Assembly (NCBI GenBank): GCA_042701975.1
Contig: CP170561.1
Coordinates: 4,216,001 to 4,280,000 of the forward strand
Source: JAFALK01 sp042701975
GTDB taxonomy: Bacteria; Pseudomonadota; Gammaproteobacteria; Burkholderiales; Burkholderiaceae_C
Length of the DNA stretch: 64,000 nt
Direction of reading: 5' to 3'
The position numbers and the translations under genes were made by a program. Of this stretch, positions 9,141-16,334 are shown one piece after another (the first letter of the stretch is position 1; every line of letters begins with the position of its first letter). A model generated the notes under the pieces. That model saw only the letters and a list, made by a program, of their open reading frames with translations, did not search any database and was not told the DNA's origin.

Positions 9141-10946
9141 TTAGAAGGTACGGACCTTGGGCGGCACGGTGTCCACCGTCAGCGGCTTCAGGTTGACCGG
9201 CTTGTACGACAAGCTGTTGGTCTCCGAGTACCACAGCGTGTGCTTCATCCACTCGGCGTCATTGCGGCCCAGGGCCAGCGTCGGGTGATCAGCCGGGTGC
9301 TCGTAGTCGTAGACCGTGTGTGCGCCGCGGCATTCGCGGCGCGCAGCGGCGGAGACCATCGTGGCCTGTGCGGCTTCGATCAGGTTCTCCACTTCCAGCG
9401 CTTCCACGCGGGCGGTGTTGAAGACCTTGGACTTGTCCTTGAGGGTGATGTTCTTCACGCGCTCGCGGATCTCGCCGATCTTGACCACGCCTTCGTCCAT
9501 GCTGGCCTGGGTGCGGAACACGCCGGCGTGCTGCTGCATGGCCGAGCGCATGTCGTTGGCCACGGCCTGCGAGTACTCGCCGCCGCTGTTGGAGTCCAGC
9601 CGCGCCATGCGGGCCAGGGTCTTGTCGGCAGCGTCCTTGGGCAGGGGCTTGTGCGACTTGTTCTTCAGGTTGAAGTCGACGATGTGGTCACCAGCCGCGC
9701 GGCCGAAGACCACGAGGTCGAGCAGTGAGTTGGTGCCCAGGCGGTTGGCGCCGTGGACCGACACGCAGGAGCACTCGCCCACGGCGTAGAGGCCGTTGAT
9801 GACTTCGTTGTGGATGCCGTTGTTGGGCACCACCACCTGGCCGTTGATGTTCGTCGGGATGCCGCCCATCTGGTAGTGGATGGTGGGCACGACCGGGATC
9901 GGCTCCTTGGTGATGTCCACGTTGGCGAAGTTGTGGCCGATCTCGAAGACGCTGGGCAGGCGCTTCATGATGTCGGACACGCCGATGTGGGTCATGTCCA
10001 GCAGGATGTAGTCCTTGTTGGGACCGCAGCCGCGACCTTCCTTGATCTCCTGGTCCATGCAGCGCGAGACGAAGTCGCGCGGGGCCAGATCCTTCAGCGC
10101 CGGGGCGTAGCGTTCCATGAATCGCTCGCCGTTGATGTTGCGAAGGATCGCGCCTTCGCCACGGCAGCCTTCGGTCAGCAGCACGCCCGCGCCGGCCACG
10201 CCGGTCGGGTGGAACTGCCAGAACTCCATGTCTTCCAGCGGGATGCCGGCGCGCGCCGCCATGCCCAGACCATCACCGGTGTTGATGAAAGCGTTGGTCG
10301 AAGCCTGGAAGATGCGGCCGGCACCGCCGGTGGCCATCAGCACGGTCTTGGCTTCGAGGATGTGGACTTCGCCGGTTTCCATCTCCAGCGCGGTCACGCC
10401 CACCGCATCGCCGTCGGCGTCGCGAATGATGTCCAGCGCCATCCACTCGACGAAGAACTGCGTGCGCGCCTTGACGTTTTGCTGGTAGAGCGTGTGCAGC
10501 AGCGCGTGGCCGGTGCGGTCGGCCGCGGCGCAGGCGCGCGGCACGGGCTTCTCGCCGTAGTTGGCAGTGTGGCCGCCGAAGGGGCGCTGGTAGATCGTGC
10601 CGTCGGCATTGCGGTCGAAGGGCATGCCGAAGTGCTCGAGCTCGTACACGACCTTGGGCGCTTCACGGCACATGAACTCGATGGCGTCTTGGTCGCCGAG
10701 CCAGTCGGAGCCCTTCACCGTGTCGTAGAAGTGGTAATGCCAGTTGTCCTCGCTCATGTTGCCGAGCGAGGCACCGATGCCGCCTTGCGCTGCCACGGTG
10801 TGCGAACGGGTCGGGAAGACCTTGGACAGCACGGCCACATTGAGGCCGGCGCGGGACAGTTGCAGCGATGCGCGCATGCCGGAACCGCCGGCACCCACGA
10901 TCACGACGTCGAACTTGCGCTTTGGCAGTGTCGTTCCGATTTGCAT
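9141..10946 (-). CDS. sdhA: Succinate dehydrogenase flavoprotein subunit
   Basis: Catalytic subunit oxidising succinate to fumarate with covalently bound FAD. The dinucleotide-binding GAGGSGMRASLQL is near the N-terminus and the flavinylation histidine lies in SHTVAAQGGIGAS. The HPTGVAGAG and RLGTNSLLD motifs are intact. I set the start at the ATG at 10946 (MQIGTTLPKRKF), two bases after the sdhD stop, with GGAG inside the end of sdhD. An in-frame TTG at 10961 would add five residues and overlap sdhD. This gives 601 residues. Confidence 0.97.
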   Translation of the reverse strand: MQIGTTLPKRKFDVVIVGAGGSGMRASLQLSRAGLNVAVLSKVFPTRSHTVAAQGGIGASLGNMSEDNWHYHFYDTVKGSDWLGDQDAIEFMCREAPKVVYELEHFGMPFDRNADGTIYQRPFGGHTANYGEKPVPRACAAADRTGHALLHTLYQQNVKARTQFFVEWMALDIIRDADGDAVGVTALEMETGEVHILEAKTVLMATGGAGRIFQASTNAFINTGDGLGMAARAGIPLEDMEFWQFHPTGVAGAGVLLTEGCRGEGAILRNINGERFMERYAPALKDLAPRDFVSRCMDQEIKEGRGCGPNKDYILLDMTHIGVSDIMKRLPSVFEIGHNFANVDITKEPIPVVPTIHYQMGGIPTNINGQVVVPNNGIHNEVINGLYAVGECSCVSVHGANRLGTNSLLDLVVFGRAAGDHIVDFNLKNKSHKPLPKDAADKTLARMARLDSNSGGEYSQAVANDMRSAMQQHAGVFRTQASMDEGVVKIGEIRERVKNITLKDKSKVFNTARVEALEVENLIEAAQATMVSAAARRECRGAHTVYDYEHPADHPTLALGRNDAEWMKHTLWYSETNSLSYKPVNLKPLTVDTVPPKVRTF

Positions 10947-10948
10947 TC

Positions 10949-11308
10949 TCAAATTCTCCAAAGCACCTGGAAGGCCCAGCCGGCGCAGCCGGTGAGCCAG
11001 ACGATCGTCAGGACCTGCAGCGTGAGGCGAACGCCCACGGCCTGCACGTAGTCCATCCAGATATCACGCATGCCCACCCACACGTGGTAGATCAGGGCGA
11101 CGATGGTCACGAAGGTCAGCAGCTTCATCCATTGCGGGGCGAAGATGCCGGCCCAATGTTCGTAGCCGAGCGGGCCGGGCAGCAGGAACTGCACCAGCAC
11201 GACGACGGTGAAGACGGCCATCAGCACGGCGGTGATGCGCTGCGCGAGCCAGTCGCGCAAACCATAGTGCGCGCCGACGACCAGGCGTTTGGAGCCAAAG
11301 GTACTCAT
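10949..11308 (-). CDS. sdhD: Succinate dehydrogenase membrane anchor subunit
   Basis: A 119-residue anchor with three membrane segments (near residues 24-45, 63-83 and 95-115) that helps bind heme b and quinone. The histidine in ALIYHVWVGMRDIWMDY is the likely heme ligand, and the [19 protein letters not shown] pair matches quinone-site residues of the family. It lies between sdhC and sdhA, with only two bases before the sdhA start. Confidence 0.93.
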   Translation of the reverse strand: MSTFGSKRLVVGAHYGLRDWLAQRITAVLMAVFTVVVLVQFLLPGPLGYEHWAGIFAPQWMKLLTFVTIVALIYHVWVGMRDIWMDYVQAVGVRLTLQVLTIVWLTGCAGWAFQVLWRI

Positions 11309-11337
11309 TGCTTTGCCTTGTTGTTATGGGTTGTCGA

Positions 11338-11775
11338 TCAGTACAGGCCAAACAGCTTGGCAGCCGTGGCGGCCGTCAGCAGCAGGCTGAGCACGAGCGT
11401 GACGATGGCGCTGGAGCGGCCCTGCTCCTTGCTCACGCTGTGGGTGGCATCCATCCACAGGTGGCGCACGCCGGCGACAAAGTGATGGAAGAAGGACCAG
11501 CACAGCACCAGCACGCCGAGTTTGACGAACCAGGCGGGGAAGCCCAGGAAGCCGCCCACGAAAATATTCGTAAAGCTCTCGTAGCTGATCTCGGTGGAGA
11601 GGCTGTTGTCGAACATCCAGAGGATGAAGGGCAGCAGCAGGAACATGATCAGACCGCTCACGCGGTGCAGGATGGACACGAGACCGGCCGGTGGCAGGCG
11701 GTAGGTGCGCACATCCGTGAAGACGTTGATGTTGCGGTAGACGGGTCGCTTCTTGGTTTGTGCTTCGGTTGGCAT
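11338..11775 (-). CDS. sdhC: Succinate dehydrogenase cytochrome b556 subunit
   Basis: A 145-residue membrane subunit. The family signature RPVYRNINVFTDVRTYRLPPAG is followed by VSILHRVSG, whose serine and arginine lie near the quinone. Three membrane segments follow, and the heme-ligand histidine is expected in HHFVAGVRHLWMD. It is the first sdh structural gene, 94 bp after the gntR stop on the same strand. The short gap suggests co-transcription with the regulator. Confidence 0.96.
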   Translation of the reverse strand: MPTEAQTKKRPVYRNINVFTDVRTYRLPPAGLVSILHRVSGLIMFLLLPFILWMFDNSLSTEISYESFTNIFVGGFLGFPAWFVKLGVLVLCWSFFHHFVAGVRHLWMDATHSVSKEQGRSSAIVTLVLSLLLTAATAAKLFGLY

Positions 11776-11869
11776 GGTCCGACCTTGTGTGTAATCGACT
11801 GAAACCCTGGGATTCTATTGCGATGCAGCAGCGCGTTAGGGGAAGTCCCGGACAAACGCGCTCAGCGGA

Positions 11870-12625
11870 TCAATTCAGTTCATTGCGGTAGTAGTGCTCG
11901 GCCGTGTGATAGAGGCCGCGGCGCAGTTCCACAGGCTTGTTGTCATAGGTGTAGGAAAGCCGCTCCACGCTCAGCAGCGGCGCGCCCTCTTGCACTTGCA
12001 GCAGCGTGGCGGTCTCGGCATCGGCCGCCACGGCGCGGATCTTTTCCTCGGCGCGGATCATGTGCACGCCGTACTCGGCCTCGAAGAAGCCATAGAAAGG
12101 CCCACGATGCTGCTCAAGTTTTTCGAGCGTCAGGCCTTTGAACAAGGCGCCGGGCAGCCAGATGTCGTCCAGCACGATGGGCCGGCCGCGTGAACGCAGC
12201 AAGCGGCGCACCTCGATCATGTTGTCACCCGTGCGCATGTGCAGCTGCTTGGCGATCCAGGCGGGAGCGCGCTGGCGCTGGCAGTCCAGCAGCTCGCGCT
12301 CGAGCTTGCCTTCGCGCTCGCCCTCATCAGGCACCAGGCGCAGGAAGCGATAGCGCACCTCCTGCTCCGCATGCGTGGCCACGAAAGTGCCCTTGCCCTG
12401 GCGGCGCACCACCAGGCTTTCGGCGGCCAGCTCGTCGATGGCCTTGCGCACCGTGCCCTGGCTCACGCCCATGCGGGCGGCCAGCTCCTGCTCGCTCGGG
12501 ATCGCCTCGCCCGCCTTCCACTCGCCAGCTTGCAGACGCTGGATGAGCAGGGCCTTGATCTGCTGGTAGAGCGGACTGAAGGCTGGGGTTGAGGAGAGCG
12601 TGGCGGGCGCTGACATGGCGCGCAT
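11870..12625 (-). CDS. GntR-family regulator (HutC/FarR-type, UTRA domain), likely regulator of sdh/TCA genes
   Basis: A 251-residue regulator with an N-terminal winged-helix GntR domain (IPSEQELAARMGVSQGTVRKAI, about residues 40-62 of this start, quoted in part) and a C-terminal UTRA ligand domain ending RRGLYHTAEHYYRNELN. I chose the ATG at 12625 (MRAMSAPAT), preceded by GAAGGTG; an ATG at 12616 is possible, while the upstream in-frame extension to 12739 would run over the operator. It heads the leftward sdh-gltA operon and diverges from mdh, so control of both arms is likely. The ligand cannot be told from sequence. Confidence 0.9.
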   Translation of the reverse strand: MRAMSAPATLSSTPAFSPLYQQIKALLIQRLQAGEWKAGEAIPSEQELAARMGVSQGTVRKAIDELAAESLVVRRQGKGTFVATHAEQEVRYRFLRLVPDEGEREGKLERELLDCQRQRAPAWIAKQLHMRTGDNMIEVRRLLRSRGRPIVLDDIWLPGALFKGLTLEKLEQHRGPFYGFFEAEYGVHMIRAEEKIRAVAADAETATLLQVQEGAPLLSVERLSYTYDNKPVELRRGLYHTAEHYYRNELN

Positions 12626-12668
12626 TGGAGCACCTTCGCGCCGCTCAAGTCCATCAAAACCCGAACAA

Positions 12669-12688
12669 TCTTCTATAAGACATAAGAC
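12669..12688. promoter_or_regulatory. Candidate operator for the GntR-type regulator
   Basis: TCTTCTATAAGACATAAGAC contains two direct copies of ATAAGAC and a TCTT-N4-AAGA dyad. It lies in the 207-bp divergent region between gntR-sdh and mdh. GTCTTAT-type motifs are remembered for GntR regulators controlling sdh in betaproteobacteria. The link is inferred from position and motif. Confidence 0.55.
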
Positions 12689-12832
12689 GCCAGAGCAGCC
12701 TCGTTGTTTTGGGCGCATAATCCGCCCGCCCCGGGACAACCCTGAGCGAGAACTACACTCGATGGCTCAGGCACCGGCCCGAATTTGACGGCTTCGCCGC
12801 CTTACTTCAACCATCTCTGTCGGAGTTCATCC

Positions 12833-13819
12833 ATGAGCAAGAAACCCGTTCGCGTTGCCGTCACCGGCGCCGCTGGCCAGATCGGCTACGCCCTGCTGTT
12901 CCGCATCGCCTCCGGCGAAATGCTGGGCAAGGACCAGCCCGTCATCCTGCAACTGCTGGAGATCCCCGACGAGAAGGCCCAGAACGCGCTCAAGGGCGTG
13001 ATCATGGAGCTGGAAGACTGCGCCTTCCCGCTGCTGGCTGGCATCGAAGCCCACAGCGACCCGATGACCGCCTTCAAAGACACCGACTACGCACTGCTCG
13101 TCGGCGCCCGTCCGCGCGGCCCCGGCATGGAGCGTGCTGACCTGCTGGCCGCCAACGCCCAGATCTTCACGGTGCAGGGCAAGGCCTTGAACGCCGTCGC
13201 TTCGCGCAATGTGCGCGTGCTGGTGGTCGGCAACCCCGCCAACACCAACGCCTACATCGCCATGAAGTCGGCCCCGGATCTGCCGGCCAAGAACTTCACC
13301 GCCATGCTGCGCCTGGACCACAACCGCGCTGCCTCGCAGATCGCCGGCAAGACCGGCAAGGCCGTCGGCTCGATCGAGAAGCTGGCTGTGTGGGGCAACC
13401 ACTCGCCCACGATGTACGCCGATTACCGCTTCGCCACCATCGACGGCCAGGGCGTCAAGGGCCTGATCAACGACGAAGACTGGAACCGCAACACCTTCCT
13501 GCCAACCGTGGGCAAGCGTGGCGCCGCCATCATTGCCGCTCGCGGCCTGTCGTCGGCCGCCTCGGCCGCTAACGCCGCCATCGACCACATGCGCGACTGG
13601 GCCTTGGGCACCAATGGCAAGTGGGTCACGATGGGCATCCCGTCGGACGGCTCGTATGGCATCCCCAAGGAAGTCATGTTCGGCTACCCCGTCACCTGCG
13701 AAGGCGGCGAATACAAGATCGTCCAAGGCCTGGAGATCGATGCCTTCTCGCAAGAGTGCATCAACAAGACGCTGAACGAGCTGACCGAAGAGCAGAACGG
13801 CGTGAAGCACCTGCTGTGA
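12833..13819 (+). CDS. mdh: Malate dehydrogenase (NAD-dependent)
   Basis: Oxidises malate to oxaloacetate. The 328-residue protein has the Rossmann motif [17 protein letters not shown], the coenzyme-loop [25 protein letters not shown], and the catalytic histidine in [11 protein letters not shown] (about residue 190). This is the cytosolic-type MDH common in betaproteobacteria. The ATG at 12833 has GGAG seven bases upstream; upstream in-frame ATG 12785 lacks homology. A terminator follows at once, so mdh can be expressed separately from the genes behind it. Confidence 0.98.
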   Translation: MSKKPVRVAVTGAAGQIGYALLFRIASGEMLGKDQPVILQLLEIPDEKAQNALKGVIMELEDCAFPLLAGIEAHSDPMTAFKDTDYALLVGARPRGPGMERADLLAANAQIFTVQGKALNAVASRNVRVLVVGNPANTNAYIAMKSAPDLPAKNFTAMLRLDHNRAASQIAGKTGKAVGSIEKLAVWGNHSPTMYADYRFATIDGQGVKGLINDEDWNRNTFLPTVGKRGAAIIAARGLSSAASAANAAIDHMRDWALGTNGKWVTMGIPSDGSYGIPKEVMFGYPVTCEGGEYKIVQGLEIDAFSQECINKTLNELTEEQNGVKHLL

Positions 13820-13843
13820 TCCATCTCCGTTGAGAGACACTGA

Positions 13844-13870
13844 GGGCCGGTTGATCCGGCCCTTTTTCTT
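13844..13870 (+). terminator. Rho-independent terminator of mdh
   Basis: GGGCCGG (13844-13850) pairs with CCGGCCC (13856-13862) across TTGAT, followed by TTTTTCTTTT. The next start codon (13873) directly abuts the T-run. Confidence 0.85.
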
Positions 13871-13872
13871 TT

Positions 13873-14856
13873 ATGCATCCGAAACTCGCTCTGTTCGAAG
13901 AAGGCTCTGCCGCTCCTTCACTTCCCATCGTCGACCACTACTGCGGCGTCGAAGCGCGCATGAAGAAGAGCCTCGAGCTGCAGGCGCAGATGGGCCCGCT
14001 GTTCGACATCACGCTCGATTGCGAAGACGGCGCACCGATTGGCGGCGAAGCGGAGCACGTGCAACTCGTGCTGTCCATGCTGCACTCGGCTGACAACAAG
14101 CACGGCCGCGTCGGCGCGCGCGTGCATCCCTTCGGTCATCCGGCGTTTGAAGCGGACGTGGACGAGCTTGTCGCCAAGGGCGGCGAGCAGCTTGCCTACC
14201 TGATGCTGCCCAAGCCCGAGAGCCTGGCCGACGTGAATGCGGGCTGCGCTTTCATCGATGCCACACTGCAACGCCACGGCATCGGCAAAGACTTGCCCGT
14301 CCACACGCTGATCGAAACCCACGGCGCGCTGCGCGAGGTGTTTGCCATCGCCGCGCATCCGCGCATCGAGAGCCTCTCCTTCGGCCTGATGGATTTCGTC
14401 TCCGCGCACCGCGGCGCCATTCCGGGCAGCGCCATGGGCGTGACCGGCCAGTTCAGCCATCCGCTGGTGCTGCGCGCCAAGCTCGAGATTGCCGCCGCCG
14501 CGCACGCCTTCGGCAAGACACCCTCGCACTGCGTGGTGACCGAGTTCAAGGACACCGCCGCTCTGCAGACCGCCGCGCGCCGCGCCGCCACCGAGCTGGG
14601 CTACACGCGCATGTGGAGCATCCATCCGGCGCAGATCGAGCCGATCCTCGTGGCCTTTGCGCCCGACGCCGAGGAAGTGCAGCTCGCCGCTGACATCATC
14701 CATGCCGCACAAGCAGCGGCCTGGGCACCGATTCGCCACCGCGACACCTTGCACGACCGCGCGAGCTACCGTTACTACTGGCAACTACTGGAATGCGCCC
14801 ACCGCACCGGCCAGCCGCTGCCAGCAGGCGCACGCGAGGCCTGGTTCGCTGAATGA
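13873..14856 (+). CDS. HpcH/HpaI-type CoA ester lyase (CitE-like)
   Basis: A 327-residue TIM-barrel protein of the HpcH/HpaI aldolase/citrate lyase beta-like family, which cleave or form malyl-, citramalyl- or similar CoA thioesters with divalent metal. Family features are the acidic metal-binding FDITLDCEDGAPIGGE, the arginine in GARVHPFGHP, a catalytic-site glutamate in LIETHGALREV and the C-terminal SIHPAQIEPI. The exact substrate is not assignable. It follows mdh and precedes acnB, as I remember for related genomes. The ATG has no ribosome site because it abuts the mdh terminator. Confidence 0.85.
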   Translation: MHPKLALFEEGSAAPSLPIVDHYCGVEARMKKSLELQAQMGPLFDITLDCEDGAPIGGEAEHVQLVLSMLHSADNKHGRVGARVHPFGHPAFEADVDELVAKGGEQLAYLMLPKPESLADVNAGCAFIDATLQRHGIGKDLPVHTLIETHGALREVFAIAAHPRIESLSFGLMDFVSAHRGAIPGSAMGVTGQFSHPLVLRAKLEIAAAAHAFGKTPSHCVVTEFKDTAALQTAARRAATELGYTRMWSIHPAQIEPILVAFAPDAEEVQLAADIIHAAQAAAWAPIRHRDTLHDRASYRYYWQLLECAHRTGQPLPAGAREAWFAE

Positions 14857-14961
14857 CATTTGCTCACTAACGGTCAAATTCAGCGGCATCTCAACCCACG
14901 ACGGGCGACTACAGTTCGACATTCGCCGTTTACACGCCCACTTCCCTCTGAGCTGCACCGC

Positions 14962-15507
14962 ATGAAGCAAGTTCTCGCCCTCGCCCTGATCGCCTGCACC
15001 GCCCTGTCCGTGCAAGCCCAAACCACCGCGCCCGCCAAGGCCAAGCCCGCCGCCAAGGCGCCTGCCAAGGCCGCCCCGGCAGCCAAGAAGCAACCCGCCA
15101 AGCCCGTGGAAGCGCCGCTACCCGAAGCCGATGCCGAGCAGCTCGAAGCCGCCAAGCTGGCCTACCTGGGCGATTACGAGTGCGAGTTCAAGCAGAGCAT
15201 CAAGATCGAGCCGAGCGCCAAGAAGGAAGGCTACGTGGACGTGCATCACCTGAAGCAGGTCTACGTGATGAAGCCCGTGCGCTCCAGTACCGGCGCCCTG
15301 CGCCTGGAAGACGTCACCGGCCGCACACTGATGATCCAGATCGCCAACAAGTCCATGTTGCTGGACGTGAAGATCGGCCAGCGCATCGTGGACGACTGCA
15401 TCAACCCCGCCCAGCGCGAGCTGATGGCCAAGATGGCCGCCGAGAAGGCCGCCCGCGCCGCCTCCGGCGTGGCCGAGGAAGACACCGGTCTGGGCATCGG
15501 CAAGTAA
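14962..15507 (+). CDS. Small secreted Ala/Pro/Lys-rich protein of unknown function
   Basis: A 181-residue protein with a clear signal peptide (MKQVLALALIACTALSVQAQ) followed by a low-complexity linker of Ala-Pro-Lys repeats to about residue 50. The folded part (about 60-145) is predicted mostly beta, with cysteines in YECEFKQ and VDDCINP, and a charged Ala-rich helix closes the chain. I do not recognise a named family. The start at 14962 is set by the signal peptide. It lies between the CoA lyase and the toxin-antitoxin pair. Confidence 0.75.
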   Translation: MKQVLALALIACTALSVQAQTTAPAKAKPAAKAPAKAAPAAKKQPAKPVEAPLPEADAEQLEAAKLAYLGDYECEFKQSIKIEPSAKKEGYVDVHHLKQVYVMKPVRSSTGALRLEDVTGRTLMIQIANKSMLLDVKIGQRIVDDCINPAQRELMAKMAAEKAARAASGVAEEDTGLGIGK

Positions 15508-15536
15508 GCCCGTCCCCGAGGCCCCAAAACCCTCCT

Positions 15537-15553
15537 GGAATCCTCAGGATTCC
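15537..15553 (+). terminator. Hairpin after the secreted-protein gene
   Basis: GGAATCC (15537-15543) and GGATTCC (15547-15553) form a perfect 7-bp stem with a TCA loop, 30 nt after the stop. There is no T-run, so termination would be partial or Rho-assisted. Confidence 0.4.
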
Positions 15554-15580
15554 GCACGTTTCTGCCCGGTCGGCACTGGG

Positions 15581-15605
15581 AAGTATGTAGAATCAATGCA
15601 TACTT
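15581..15605. promoter_or_regulatory. Palindromic operator upstream of the toxin-antitoxin pair
   Basis: AAGTATG (15581-15587) and CATACTT (15599-15605) are a perfect inverted repeat with an 11-bp spacer. The spacer begins with TAGAAT (15588-15593), a good -10 box. AbrB/MazE-type antitoxins usually bind such palindromes to repress their own operon; binding here is inferred. Confidence 0.6.
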
Positions 15606-15639
15606 TCCGATCCATACCAGCCTCTGAGAGGAGGATCCC

Positions 15640-15885
15640 ATGGAAGCCACCGTGGCCGAACGCGGCCAGATCACTTTGCCCAAGGCCGTGCGCGATGCAC
15701 TGGGCCTGACCAAGGGCACCACCCTCAAGGTCGAACTCGACGGCGGGCGCATCATCTTGCGCAAGAACGTCGATGACGCCATCTCGCGCGCCCGCGGCCG
15801 CTTCAAGCTGCCCGAGGGCGTGACCACCGACGACATCATGCGCGAGCTGCGCGGCCGCGCCCCCGGAGACCCGGTGGACGTCTGA
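15640..15885 (+). CDS. vapB: AbrB/MazE-type antitoxin (VapB)
   Basis: An 81-residue swapped-hairpin AbrB-fold protein. The DNA-binding half is EATVAERGQITLPKAVRDALGL at residues 2-23 (here given in part), the common signature of this family. The C-terminal half (from about residue 45) would wrap the toxin. A GAGGATCCC ribosome site precedes the ATG. The stop overlaps the toxin ATG as TGATG, typical of translationally coupled toxin-antitoxin pairs. Confidence 0.88.
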   Translation: MEATVAERGQITLPKAVRDALGLTKGTTLKVELDGGRIILRKNVDDAISRARGRFKLPEGVTTDDIMRELRGRAPGDPVDV

Positions 15886-16307
15886 TGATCGCCGTCGACA
15901 CCAACATCCTCATCGACCTGCTCGGCGACGATTCGCGCGCCGACGCGGCCGAAGCCGCCCTGCGCCTGGCCCTGACCAGCGGCCCTGTGGTGGCCTGCGA
16001 CATCGTCATCGCCGAAGTGACCGCCGGCCTGGGCCATGGCGCCGAGGTGATGGATGCGCTGGAGGACATGGGGCTGTCCTATTCCGCCATCGAATCCCGC
16101 GCCGCAGTTCGCGCCGGGGAGATGCAGAGAAAGTACAAGCAACGGCGCAAGGAATCTGGCAATCTTGCGCCGATTCCGCGCGCCATCCCCGATTTCATGA
16201 TCGGCGCCCACGCGCTCCTGCAATGCGAGGCCTTGATCACCCGCGATCAAGGCTTCTATCGCGACTATTTCAAAGGGCTGCGGATCATCGTCCCGGCCCA
16301 GCCCTAA
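15885..16307 (+). CDS. vapC: PIN-domain ribonuclease toxin (VapC)
   Basis: A 140-residue PIN-domain protein. The metal-binding acidic residues are at D5 in MIAVDTNILIDLL, the glutamate in IAEVTAGLG (about residue 48) and the [12 protein letters not shown] IPDFMIGAHAL and ITRDQGFY (about 104 and 120). VapC toxins cleave tRNA or rRNA; the target here is unknown. It is encoded immediately after its antitoxin with a one-base overlap. It ends only 27 bp before acnB, so its transcription may run into acnB. Confidence 0.88.
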   Translation: MIAVDTNILIDLLGDDSRADAAEAALRLALTSGPVVACDIVIAEVTAGLGHGAEVMDALEDMGLSYSAIESRAAVRAGEMQRKYKQRRKESGNLAPIPRAIPDFMIGAHALLQCEALITRDQGFYRDYFKGLRIIVPAQP

Positions 16308-16334
16308 CCACCTGCTTCAACGGAGAAACAAACC

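Noticed and set aside
12704..12721. TTGTTT and CATAAT before mdh as a promoter
   Set aside because: The boxes are only 6 bp apart, too close for a -35/-10 pair.
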